From a virus, in IMG/VR virus record IMGVR_UViG_3300031806_000086, positions 1 to 22,801 of that record: a stretch of DNA of 22,801 nucleotides. One strand, given 5' to 3'. How positions within the stretch are numbered: the first letter of the stretch is position 1; each line of letters opens with the position of its first letter. This document shows, piece by piece, positions 13,997 through 21,313 of the stretch. The translations under genes and the position numbers were made by a program. The notes under the pieces were generated by a model, which saw nothing but the letters and a program-made list of their open reading frames with translations, was not told the origin of the DNA and made no database searches.

Positions 13997-14974
13997 ATGC
14001 CTGAAATTGAAGACCCAACTACAACGCTGGTTCGCCTTCTGGACAAAAACGTGAGGGTAATGAAGGAAGATGGGTCCCTAGCCAGCATTCACGTCAGCGC
14101 CGAGTGGTACGACCGCGAACTCCTCAAGGATTATGACGGCCAGGTGACGGTTGGTCTCGACCGCAGCGAAGATCAAAAGCTTGGGCTTTCAGCAACAAGC
14201 CGGAGACGCGTTGGCTACTCACGAATAAACGTCTGGGTGATTGATAAACCGGGCAGCGTTGTTGGCAGAGACTTGCGGAACAAGCTTCGTGAGGAGGTTA
14301 ACCGCGTCATAAGGGAGAAGAGGACGAAGCCAAACGAAACCAGCTACAATTTTTTGGGTGTTGGACAAGCCGCTGAGACTCATAAAGCCTATCACGCTGG
14401 GTCGGCTGGCGAACTGGCTCCAGGAGACGCAGGCTGGACTGAGCTCACGAACACTGAGTATGAGAAGCTCTGGTACAGCGACGACAGCCGCTTCAGCCGC
14501 TTAACTTCTGTCAACCTAAACTATGCTCAGCTGCTTTTCAGATTCAAGGTGGACCTGGATGAGAAGGTTGTCAAAAAGATTGTGTTGAAGTTTGAGGGTT
14601 ATGGAACCGCTCCAACTGGAAACGGAGTTACAATTAAGGTTTGGAATTTTACGGCTTCAGCTTGGCAAAACGCCCAAGCTGGCACAGGTGGAGAAGACGA
14701 AACAATCACAATCACGTTAACATCATCCTTAACCGACTTCATCGATGCTGAAGGCTACGTGTACCTGCTTGCGAGAACCACCAACCCAAGTAATGGTGCG
14801 ACACCAGCCGCAATTTACTGCGACTATTCTGAGTGTGGGATAACGGTTGAAGGCATAGCCTATGCAGACATTGTTTCTTATCGAGACGAAGATGAGGTGC
14901 GGGTTAAGCCGTTTTTGTGGCGCACCGAGTTCACAGTCAAAACCTGGCTGTTTGAAAATGTCACGGTCATGTAG
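13997..14974 (+). CDS. Tail-terminator/completion protein with inserted beta-sandwich domain
   Basis: 325 residues. Residues about 1-112 match the pattern of tail-terminator proteins: TTTLVRLLDKNVRVMKEDGS, a short strand region, then RRVGYSRINVWVIDKPGSVV and the helix LRNKLREEVNRVIREKRTKP. The closing strand of that fold, VKPFLWRTEFTVKTWLFENV, appears only at the C-terminus (about 303-322). Between them (about 125-293) lies a jelly-roll-like domain (NYAQLLFRFKVDLDEKVVKK, IVLKFEGYG, TIKVWNFTASAWQNAQ, TSSLTDFIDAEGYVYLLART), similar to carbohydrate-binding or adhesion domains. The protein caps the tail tube and joins it to the neck; the insert would project outward. It follows promoter copy B. 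A broken copy of its start lies at 11800. Confidence 0.7.
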   Translation: MPEIEDPTTTLVRLLDKNVRVMKEDGSLASIHVSAEWYDRELLKDYDGQVTVGLDRSEDQKLGLSATSRRRVGYSRINVWVIDKPGSVVGRDLRNKLREEVNRVIREKRTKPNETSYNFLGVGQAAETHKAYHAGSAGELAPGDAGWTELTNTEYEKLWYSDDSRFSRLTSVNLNYAQLLFRFKVDLDEKVVKKIVLKFEGYGTAPTGNGVTIKVWNFTASAWQNAQAGTGGEDETITITLTSSLTDFIDAEGYVYLLARTTNPSNGATPAAIYCDYSECGITVEGIAYADIVSYRDEDEVRVKPFLWRTEFTVKTWLFENVTVM

Positions 14975-14991
14975 GAGAGGTGAGAAAAATA

Positions 14992-15834
14992 ATGGCTACA
15001 CCAGTGTATGGCGCGCATGAGGCAAAAGTCTACTATGTGGAAGAAGCAACGTACGGAGTAACTCCAGCCACCCCATCAATGTTGGGCATCGCAACAGCGG
15101 AAAACGTGGAACCAGCGCTGAATCCGGGGCTTATTAAGGTTCGAGGCGTCGGGTCGAGAGACCTAAACGTTATCAAGAGGGGATTGAGGCAGGTGGAGCT
15201 CAAAATAGCGTATGCGATTCCTAGCGACGCTTCCATCGACTTTCTCCAGCACATCCAAACATTGAAGTCGCTGAGCATCGAAGTTTTCTATGAGAAAACA
15301 AGCGGCATCATTGATCTGCTGCATAAGGGTTGCAGATTCAACCGCTTAACAGTTGAATGTTCTGTGGAGGACGTTTTGAAAGCAGCAGCCGAGTTGATAG
15401 GTCAAGACATGGCTGTGGGAACAGCTAAGATCAGCGGCGCAACGTACAGTGACTATGTAGGAGCTGTGCCTTTCTACGAAAGCTATGTTAAGAAGGGTGC
15501 AACAACGCTGGAACGTGTAACCGACTTCAGGTTTGTGATTGAGAATAACCTGAAACGTGTTCCTGTCATCAGGACTACCAGTGGATACTTGCTCAAGTAC
15601 CTTCCAGAGCGACACCGAAACTGCAGCGGCGAGGTTACCTTTGAATTTGAGAGCAAAGAGGAGTTTGACAATGTCATCAACGACACGGAGTTCAACCTAG
15701 AGTTTGGGTTAGGAGGCGCCCGCAAGGCTGTTTTCAGCAACTGTAAGTGGGAAAACGTTGGAACACCAACACGCATAGAGGACCTAGTTGCTTTGAAAGC
15801 TCCCTTCGTCGCCAAAACTGTAGCAATCAGTTAG
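14992..15834 (+). CDS. Major tail tube protein
   Basis: 280 residues from the ATG at 14992 (MATPVYGAHEAKVYYVEEAT), with AGGAGAGGTG 11 bases upstream; a GTG at 14980 is also in frame but overlaps this site. The opening YYVEEATYGVTPATPSMLGI and repeated beta strands (ELKIAYAIPSDASIDFLQ, RVTDFRFVIENNLKRV, EVTFEFESKEEFDNVIND) resemble tail tube proteins of siphoviruses, which stack as rings to make the tail. It lies directly before the tail assembly chaperones, as in most long-tailed viruses. Confidence 0.75.
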   Translation: MATPVYGAHEAKVYYVEEATYGVTPATPSMLGIATAENVEPALNPGLIKVRGVGSRDLNVIKRGLRQVELKIAYAIPSDASIDFLQHIQTLKSLSIEVFYEKTSGIIDLLHKGCRFNRLTVECSVEDVLKAAAELIGQDMAVGTAKISGATYSDYVGAVPFYESYVKKGATTLERVTDFRFVIENNLKRVPVIRTTSGYLLKYLPERHRNCSGEVTFEFESKEEFDNVINDTEFNLEFGLGGARKAVFSNCKWENVGTPTRIEDLVALKAPFVAKTVAIS

Positions 15835-15846
15835 AGGTTGCTGAGA

Positions 15847-16191
15847 ATGAAAACGGAAACCCTTCAGCTTGACGACCGGTTCGGAGAGGAATACGCTGGC
15901 AAATACATTTTTCAAGAGGTCTCTTGGGCTAAACGCAGTCGCATAATCCAAAAACACACGAGGTATCATCCGGTGACAGGACAGGTTCTCAGCAGCGATT
16001 TTGTGGCGGTCCAAGCGGAGACCATCTGGGCTAGTTTGAAAGAGCAGCCAGAAGACAAGCCGATCACTTTAGAGAGGTTGCTAAGCGAAGAAGACGGCAT
16101 TCCCACAGGGCTTGGAGAACTTTTCAGCCAAGTTGTTAATCGACTGTGCAGCGTAACCGTGGAGGAGACAAAAAACTCGTCCGGGCGATGA
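15847..16191 (+). CDS. Tail assembly chaperone, short form (G-like)
   Basis: 114 residues from the ATG at 15847, with GAGGTT eight bases before it (a TTG at 15838 is also in frame). It starts MKTETLQLDDRFGEEYAGKY, then EVSWAKRSRIIQKHTRYHPV, a small helical protein of the type that binds the tape measure during tail assembly. It is the usual gene between tube and tape measure. Its end carries an A-AAA-AAC slip site, 12 bases before the stop, and a second frame follows, so it also yields the longer GT-like product. Confidence 0.75.
   Translation: MKTETLQLDDRFGEEYAGKYIFQEVSWAKRSRIIQKHTRYHPVTGQVLSSDFVAVQAETIWASLKEQPEDKPITLERLLSEEDGIPTGLGELFSQVVNRLCSVTVEETKNSSGR
16170..16176 (+). promoter_or_regulatory. 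-1 ribosomal frameshift site A-AAA-AAC
   Basis: In the zero frame the codons are ACA AAA AAC, so the last A of ACA plus AAA AAC makes the classic X-XXY-YYZ heptamer. A one-base backward slip moves into the frame that reads KKLVRAMRRGKPHP and stays open to 16379. Possible stimulating hairpins follow: CTCGTC-CGGGC-GATGAG (16176-16192, one G-U pair) and GTGG-CAAA-CCAC (16195-16206). Confidence 0.8.
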
Positions 16192-16379
16192 GACGTGGCA
16201 AACCACACCCAAGCCTCACCGATTTCCGGCTTTGCAAAGAGTTTGGCTGGACACCTTTGCAGCTTGCACGTCAGCCCGCGAAAACAATTGAGGAGTTCAT
16301 CGTCATCCTCAACGAGATGGACAGGCAAACTGAGGAGGAGATGAAAAGGACGGAGCGAGGTGTTAGGCGTGTCCGTTGA
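16176..16379 (+). CDS. Tail assembly chaperone, T-like extension made by -1 frameshift
   Basis: This frame is reached from the G-like gene by the slip at 16170-16176, giving a fusion of about 177 residues. The T part reads LVRAMRRGKPHPSLTDFRLC, KEFGWTPLQLARQPAKTIEE, FIVILNEMDRQTEEEMKRTE. The pattern (F/W)G-W-T-P-x-x-L followed by two helices ending in charged residues is typical of the C-terminal chaperone part in siphoviruses, which carries the tail tube contacts. It has no strong start of its own (first ATG 16188 without a good ribosome site), which favours the fusion. It overlaps the next gene by 11 bases. Confidence 0.75.
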   Translation, partial: LVRAMRRGKPHPSLTDFRLCKEFGWTPLQLARQPAKTIEEFIVILNEMDRQTEEEMKRTERGVRRVR

Positions 16380-16740
16380 AATGGATATGCACATAGAAGG
16401 AGTTCCAGAGTTGAGGGAGAAGCTGAGCCGGCTAGACGACGACATGAAACGCAACGTCCAAGACGCCATGAGATTCGAAGCAGAAGCCATGAAAAACGTT
16501 GCTAAGGCGAGTTGTCCAGTTCGAACCGGTCGTTTGAGAGACAGCATCTATGCAGAAGTTGAGGAATGGATAGTTAAGTTTGGGGCAACTGCACCATACG
16601 CAGTTTACCAGGAGTTTGGAACCCGTTACGTCCAGCCTCGCCGTTTTCTGAGCAACGCCGTTGAATCGAAGATGCAGAGCCTAGTCAACCGAATCAGTGG
16701 AGCCATTAGGCAAGCTATCGGGGAGGCGTCCACAACATGA
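16369..16740 (+). CDS. HK97 gp10-like tail/neck protein
   Basis: About 123 residues. The stretch CPVRTGRLRDSIYAEVEEW, then FGATAPYAVYQEFGTRYVQP and RRFLSNAVE is the hallmark of the HK97 gp10 family (PF04883), a minor head-tail joining or tail-completion protein. Starts at 16360, 16369, 16381 and 16387 are in frame; GAGGTG at 16357-16362 best suits the GTG at 16369. In most siphoviruses this gene lies between head closure and tail terminator; here it comes after the tail chaperones, so gene order is changed. Its stop overlaps the next start (ATGA). Confidence 0.75.
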   Translation: MSVEMDMHIEGVPELREKLSRLDDDMKRNVQDAMRFEAEAMKNVAKASCPVRTGRLRDSIYAEVEEWIVKFGATAPYAVYQEFGTRYVQPRRFLSNAVESKMQSLVNRISGAIRQAIGEASTT

Positions 16741-17282
16741 GTTTCCATGAAATGGTCATTACGGTGAGGGCTGTCAACAGGGCGAGTGCACAGTTCAGCC
16801 GCATTCAGTCCGACGCTGAAAGCTTGACTACTCGCGTTAAATCCCTTGGCTCCGCACTCGCTGGGATTGGTGCCACAGGCGTTGCTATAGGTCATATTGC
16901 CCACCAGTTTGGCATTCTCAGTGCTGAACAGGCTAGGGCTTTTGATTCTGCGATGATGGTTGTCTCTGCCATGGGCTTGTTTATGAGAACAAGTTGGGGT
17001 GTGGCTGTAGCCCAAAAAGTCTATGCGGCTGCTTGCTGGATTGCCACCGCAGCTCAAAACGCCTTGAACATTAGCTATGCAACTTTCCTAGCTTTAACCG
17101 GCGTTGGCATAGCTGTGATTGTTGCGGCTGCTGCTGCCATGTGGCACTTCGCATCTCAGATGAAAGCGGCAACTGCCAGTGTAAAAGAATACAATGCTGC
17201 TGTGGTTGAGACGCCGGGCTATGCTCGTAGCATTCGGAGGGTTGGGGAAGAAGAGTATCGCCGGAGAGGAATCGAGTATTGA
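16737..17282 (+). CDS. Very short tail tape-measure protein
   Basis: 181 residues. It begins with an amphipathic region (ITVRAVNRASAQFSRIQSDA, ESLTTRVKSLGSALAGIGAT) and continues with Ala/Gly/Ile-rich helices (ALTGVGIAVIVAAAAAMWHF) of the kind found in the central membrane-active part of tape measures. Its place between chaperones and hub is diagnostic. Tape measures usually run from 500 to over 1000 residues; by the rule of about 0.15 nm per residue this one predicts a tail of only some 27 nm. The sequence ends with a charged tail (YRRRGIEY) and a stop overlapping the hub start. It may be truly short, or a core piece of a formerly longer gene. Confidence 0.7.
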   Translation: MSFHEMVITVRAVNRASAQFSRIQSDAESLTTRVKSLGSALAGIGATGVAIGHIAHQFGILSAEQARAFDSAMMVVSAMGLFMRTSWGVAVAQKVYAAACWIATAAQNALNISYATFLALTGVGIAVIVAAAAAMWHFASQMKAATASVKEYNAAVVETPGYARSIRRVGEEEYRRRGIEY

Positions 17283-18871
17283 GCGTGGCTTTGCCAGTCG
17301 TCGCCCTAGTTTTCGGTTCCGTCACCCCTCCACAGGGTGATGCTAGGGAACTGCGAATCCATCTGGGATGCACAGACGAGGTTTCAAGCTTCGACTGCCT
17401 ACTCGCCAATTTCGACAAGAAATACACGGCGACCTACCCAATCAATGTTGGCGATGACGGAAGCATAAGCATTGGTAGAGGGGGCAACTGCCCTTTAATA
17501 GCCACTGTTCGAGTCGAGGAAATCCAATGTGAATCAACGCCAGTTGAAAACTACATTAGGGTTCGAGGTCGATGCTGGGGCGAGCGGCTATTCCGGCGAC
17601 AGGTCACGAAGACCTATGAAAACAAGAAGGGCGAGGAAATCGTTAAAGACCTGATTGACAACTACGTGGGCCTCAGCCATGTCCGCAACTCAACCGAGCT
17701 GATAGAGAACACAGATACCACGTATACGCTTCTGGAATATGAAAACACCCCGGTCTTCGACATCCTAAAATACATTGCTGGAAGCGCTGATAAGGCAGGA
17801 GTAATCGGCTTCGACTTCCGAGTTGAGCAAGACGCAAAATTCGCTTTTTTCCCCAAAAACAGCAAAACCTCATCCGTAAGCCTATCCGAACGCATCGAGG
17901 TTTCAGAATACCGCAAGGACATCCACAGGGTTCGAAACAAAGTCACAGTTTACGGCGCCGCGGAAAAGGCAAGACCAACCGACAAGGATGCTTGGACAGA
18001 ATCCTTAACGCCTACTGACGGAGTTTGGAGTGCCTACGGCGGGGGGTCAACCCTCTCCTTAGATAGCACCGACAAAGTTGTGGGGGCATACAGCATTAAA
18101 ACTTCTGGAGGAACAGGCACAGGCCTCGTCTTCACTTTCAACGCTGGCAAAGAACAGGACTGCAACCTACACCCAAGCCTAACTTTTCAGGTTAAAACAG
18201 CGTCGGGATATCCAGATTTAACCGTTGAACTTGAGGACACGGCTGGGATGATAGTTCGCAGGTATGAGAGGGTTCGAGACGGCAACTGGGTTCTCCAGAG
18301 CTTTCCAGTTGGAAGGAAGAACAGCGACCAGTGGCAGCACAGCGTGTTTAACACTCAACCCTTCAACTGGACCAATGTAAAAAAGGTAAAGTTCGTTGTG
18401 AGTACAACAGTGGGGGTTGACCTACGCGTTGACAACCTATTCTTCAACAAGTGCCGATGGAAAGCCCCCCAAGAGGATGCGGCTAGCCAAACCGCTTATG
18501 GTTTGCGTGAACTTGTGGAAGTTGACGAGGAGCTTCACAGCGACAACGAGTGTACCCTGCGAGCTAAAGCCCTGCTGGCACACCTAAAAAATCCAGCAGA
18601 ATACATAACGGCTCGAAGCGACGTCATCGACTATGGCACTAACCAGCTATTGCCAGGAGACAAAATCCACGTTACGCTTCCAAACGAAAACATAGACGCG
18701 GATTACCGCATCCTAAGCGTTGAATATAGCGTTGTTGCTGCGGAGCAAACTCTTGAGATTACGCTGGAGCTTGGAAAGGAGCCCTCTCTGCTCGCCGATT
18801 ATCTTTACGCATTAAGGAGCAAAACAGGAAGCCTAAGTCGCTACAAGGGTGGACGCTACGAAGCAGTCTAG
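17279..18871 (+). CDS. Tail hub / baseplate protein with inserted carbohydrate-binding-like domain
   Basis: 530 residues. The first part (about 1-235) resembles the hub fold of gp27/GpD-like tail proteins: FGSVTPPQGDARELRIHLGC, SFDCLLANFDKKY, IRVRGRCWGERLFRRQVTKT, EEIVKDLIDNYVGLSHV, FDILKYIAGSADKAGVIGFD and RKDIHRVRNKVTVYGAAE. The end (about 405-530: LRELVEVDEELHSDNECTLR, ALLAHLKNP, LLPGDKIHVTLPNENIDADY) completes that fold. Between them (about 240-400) is a beta-sandwich like a carbohydrate-binding module (KVVGAYSIKTSGGTGTGLVF, WVLQSFPVG, VKKVKFVVSTTVGVDLRVDN). TTG start overlapping the previous stop, with GGAGAGGA eight bases upstream. It forms the tail tip under the tube and may contact surface sugars. 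Confidence 0.7.
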   Translation: MSVALPVVALVFGSVTPPQGDARELRIHLGCTDEVSSFDCLLANFDKKYTATYPINVGDDGSISIGRGGNCPLIATVRVEEIQCESTPVENYIRVRGRCWGERLFRRQVTKTYENKKGEEIVKDLIDNYVGLSHVRNSTELIENTDTTYTLLEYENTPVFDILKYIAGSADKAGVIGFDFRVEQDAKFAFFPKNSKTSSVSLSERIEVSEYRKDIHRVRNKVTVYGAAEKARPTDKDAWTESLTPTDGVWSAYGGGSTLSLDSTDKVVGAYSIKTSGGTGTGLVFTFNAGKEQDCNLHPSLTFQVKTASGYPDLTVELEDTAGMIVRRYERVRDGNWVLQSFPVGRKNSDQWQHSVFNTQPFNWTNVKKVKFVVSTTVGVDLRVDNLFFNKCRWKAPQEDAASQTAYGLRELVEVDEELHSDNECTLRAKALLAHLKNPAEYITARSDVIDYGTNQLLPGDKIHVTLPNENIDADYRILSVEYSVVAAEQTLEITLELGKEPSLLADYLYALRSKTGSLSRYKGGRYEAV

Positions 18872-18889
18872 AAAACTTTGGTGACAGCC

Positions 18890-19300
18890 ATGAATAAGGA
18901 CTTGCTGAAGCAAATTAAACGCCTGCGAATAGGCGACTACGTCCAAGTAGACTGGCACGACGCCTACAAAGGTGAAATCCGCATAGACCAGCAATCGGAC
19001 AATGCCAAGGCGCAGTTCGAGGTTCCAGTCACGTCCTGGGGCGTCTATGTAGGCAATGTTGGACAGAAAAAATACGTTGTTTTAATGCGAGACCGCTTCA
19101 ACCTCAATGAGCTAGCTGGAATAGACGACATTGACCATAACGGCATCCCAGTCGGCATGATCGACGAAGTCACCGTTCTAGGCCACATAACCTTGCCGAA
19201 AACCTTCACTTTGAGACTCAAACACTGGCTGGCTAAGGCTAGAGTGAGAAAGAGGAAGGGACGGCTAATCATTCCGGCAGAAAAGGAGAATCTAAATTGA
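18890..19300 (+). CDS. Small tail-module protein, unrecognised
   Basis: 136 residues from the ATG at 18890, with GGTGA five bases before it (TTG 18878 and GTG 18881 are also in frame). An N-terminal helix (DLLKQIKRLRIGDYVQVDWH) is followed by beta strands (EVPVTSWGVYVGNVGQKKYV, VLMRDRFNL) and a basic C-terminus (WLAKARVRKRKGRLIIPAEK). The middle looks like a small SH3-like barrel. It follows the hub gene after 18 bases and precedes the holin-like gene with a TTGA overlap. It could be a tail-tip accessory protein; no motif proves it. Confidence 0.55.
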   Translation: MNKDLLKQIKRLRIGDYVQVDWHDAYKGEIRIDQQSDNAKAQFEVPVTSWGVYVGNVGQKKYVVLMRDRFNLNELAGIDDIDHNGIPVGMIDEVTVLGHITLPKTFTLRLKHWLAKARVRKRKGRLIIPAEKENLN

Positions 19301-19554
19301 AAGATCTGATACGCAAAGCATTGACTAAAACGATTTCGGTGAAAGAGGGCCGCAAGAGAGCTAAGCAGATTCGGATAGCGCCCAGTGACCGCCTCGTCTA
19401 CGGAATGTACTTCGCCATCATCGCGCTGATCTGCATGACCATCCTCGAAGCGACGTACATATATGTACTCCGCAACTTCAGCAACGAAATCTTCGCAGCC
19501 ATCACCCTAGTCATAGGCACAATCCTAGGCGCATTCTTCGGACAAAAGGCGTGA
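19297..19554 (+). CDS. Holin-like two-helix membrane protein
   Basis: 85 residues: a basic N-terminus (RKALTKTISVKEGRKRAKQI), a first membrane helix (VYGMYFAIIALICMTILEAT), a short loop, and a second membrane helix (IFAAITLVIGTILGAFFG) ending GQKA. Two helices, small size, charged cytoplasmic ends and a place at the end of the tail operon fit a holin or a small virion membrane protein. TTG start with AAGGAGA eight bases upstream, overlapping the previous stop. No lysin gene lies next to it, so the lysis role is only suggested. Confidence 0.55.
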   Translation: MKDLIRKALTKTISVKEGRKRAKQIRIAPSDRLVYGMYFAIIALICMTILEATYIYVLRNFSNEIFAAITLVIGTILGAFFGQKA

Positions 19555-19560
19555 CTGTCC

Positions 19561-20013
19561 ATGGCTAGAGGCAAACGATGGACACAGGAAGAAAACGAGC
19601 TTCTACTTGAAATGGTTGAGAAAGGCATGACGCTGGATAATATTATCAAATCAGGTAAATTCCCAGATCGCACGCCAAAAGCTTTAGGTAAACAAATTGA
19701 AAGGCTTGGGTCTTTTGTCGGACAAAAGAAGAAATCTATTGTCGAACAAATCAGAGAGGCTGAAATCGTTGGACTGGAAAAAATCGTTAAACGGTATGTT
19801 GATGCCTTCAACAAGATTTGCGACATAACCGAGTATAATAAAACCGACCTAGAACGTTTCCGCATCATTTTCACGGCTGCTTGGAAGTACCGCGACCTTT
19901 TCGCAGAATATGAGAGGTTGAAGCAGGTTGAGGAAGAAATTTCGGAACTTCGTAAGGCTATGGAAGAAATTAAGGCGCAGCTTACAAGAACAGCTGAAAC
20001 CAATCAAGGCTGA
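19561..20013 (+). CDS. Probable small terminase subunit
   Basis: 150 residues. The N-terminus is a Myb/SANT-like DNA-binding helix-turn-helix (RWTQEENELLLEMVEKGMTL, PKALGKQIERLG), and the C-terminal half is helical and ends in a likely coiled coil (LKQVEEEISELRKAMEEIKA). This layout and its position just before the large terminase match small terminase subunits, which bind the packaging start site as a ring and hand DNA to the motor. Its end overlaps the region in which the large subunit frame is already open, suggesting coupling. Confidence 0.75.
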   Translation: MARGKRWTQEENELLLEMVEKGMTLDNIIKSGKFPDRTPKALGKQIERLGSFVGQKKKSIVEQIREAEIVGLEKIVKRYVDAFNKICDITEYNKTDLERFRIIFTAAWKYRDLFAEYERLKQVEEEISELRKAMEEIKAQLTRTAETNQG

Positions 20014-20056
20014 GCTTGATAAACTGCGGAAATCCGAGCAACTGAACTATGCTAAA

Positions 20057-21313
20057 ATGGATACCCTACAGTTTTGTTCAAAAGTTTTAGGGATAAAGCC
20101 GTTTCTATACCAAGCTAAGCTTTTGTGCAATAGCCACAAGCGCCTTGTGGCATGTATGGGTCGTCAAAGCGGAAAAACTACAACCATCGCAATAAAAGCC
20201 ATCGATTTCACCATCAAAAACGATGGTGTAACTGTTTTAATTACAAGTCCTTCACTTCGCCAATCGATGATTATGTTCAACCGCATTTGTAACTTTGTTT
20301 TCACCTCAGCGCTTAGAAGTCGAGTAATCCGATCTACACGTACCATCATTCAGTTCAATAATCGAAGTGAAATTATCGCTTTGCCTTGCAGCGAGAATCT
20401 GCTTAGAGGATACACGGCGCACATGGTTATAGTAGATGAGGCAGCATTCATTCCAGAAGAAATTATCATTAATATTTTGTATCCGATGCTGGCCACAACC
20501 AACGGTAGTTTGATTTTACTGAGTACACCTTGGGGCAAGGATCACTTTTTCTATCGCGCGTTTATGGATCCCGACTTCAGCGTCCACAGAGTCAAGTCCA
20601 GTGAATGTCCGTTGATTCCGAAGAGTTTTCTGAAAAAGCAACAGCAACTTATGACAGCTGAAACGTATCGAATGGAATATGATGCTGAGTTCGTTGAGGC
20701 GGCCACTAGCTACTTCACGCAGGACCTTATCCGCTCGTGCATCGTCCCCGATCTTGAACTGCAACATGATCTAGAAGCGGTACCCCCTTATACAGGGGGC
20801 GAGTTTTACGCGGGCTGCGATCTCGGCAAGTTTCAAGACTACAGCATCCTCACTGCAATGAAGAAAGAGGGTCAAACCCTTCAACTTACATTTTTGAAAG
20901 AGTTCCCACTTGAGACACCTTACAGCCATGTCATCGGCTTCATGGTCCGAGCCAACGAAAAGTTCCGATTCCGGAAGATTCTAGTCGATAAAAGCGGCGT
21001 TGGAGAAGTCGTTGCAGAGGAAATCACAAATCAGGGACTAATGAATGCGGAAGGCCAGTCGTTCACCGTTCAAAGCAAGGAAGAGATGTTAGGGTATCTA
21101 AAAGTGAAAATGCAGCAAGGACTACTGAAAATGCCTTATGATCGCCGGCTCTGTGAACAAATTAATGAACAACGCTACGAATACACCAAATCCGGCCAAC
21201 TGAAATTCTGGCACCCAACCAGCTCACATGATGATCAACTCTGGGCACTAGCTCTAGCTTGTTTTGCAGCTAAAGAAACCGGGCCTCCAGGAGAACTTGT
21301 GAGGGCGTACTAG
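20057..21313 (+). CDS. Large terminase subunit (packaging ATPase/nuclease)
   Basis: 418 residues from the ATG at 20057. The ATPase part shows Walker A GRQSGKTT (35-42), the LITSPSLRQS strand, Walker B MVIVDEAAF (123-131) and the coupling motif LLSTPWG (154-160). The C-terminal RNase-H-like nuclease shows the acidic residues CDLGKFQDYS (Asp255), LVDKSGVGE (Asp311) and SSHDDQLWALA (Asp392/393). All key residues are present, so it should be an active motor that cuts and pumps DNA into the procapsid. The frame is open back to a TTG at 19928, inside the small-subunit gene, with GAGAGG ten bases ahead, so a longer form is possible. It is directly followed by the ABC-ATPase fusion. Confidence 0.92.
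   Translation: MDTLQFCSKVLGIKPFLYQAKLLCNSHKRLVACMGRQSGKTTTIAIKAIDFTIKNDGVTVLITSPSLRQSMIMFNRICNFVFTSALRSRVIRSTRTIIQFNNRSEIIALPCSENLLRGYTAHMVIVDEAAFIPEEIIINILYPMLATTNGSLILLSTPWGKDHFFYRAFMDPDFSVHRVKSSECPLIPKSFLKKQQQLMTAETYRMEYDAEFVEAATSYFTQDLIRSCIVPDLELQHDLEAVPPYTGGEFYAGCDLGKFQDYSILTAMKKEGQTLQLTFLKEFPLETPYSHVIGFMVRANEKFRFRKILVDKSGVGEVVAEEITNQGLMNAEGQSFTVQSKEEMLGYLKVKMQQGLLKMPYDRRLCEQINEQRYEYTKSGQLKFWHPTSSHDDQLWALALACFAAKETGPPGELVRAY

Noticed and set aside
15966-16547. 193-codon minus-strand frame across the chaperone genes
   Set aside because: The plus strand holds recognised chaperone and gp10-like proteins joined by a frameshift site; the minus frame has shadow-like composition.
19398-20003. 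201-codon minus-strand frame opposite the holin-like and small terminase genes
   Set aside because: Ser/Leu-rich shadow; both plus frames have good starts and recognisable features.
20778-20800. CCCCC-TTATACA-GGGGG inverted repeat in the large terminase gene
   Set aside because: Short stem explained by codons for PPYTGG; no terminator or site context.
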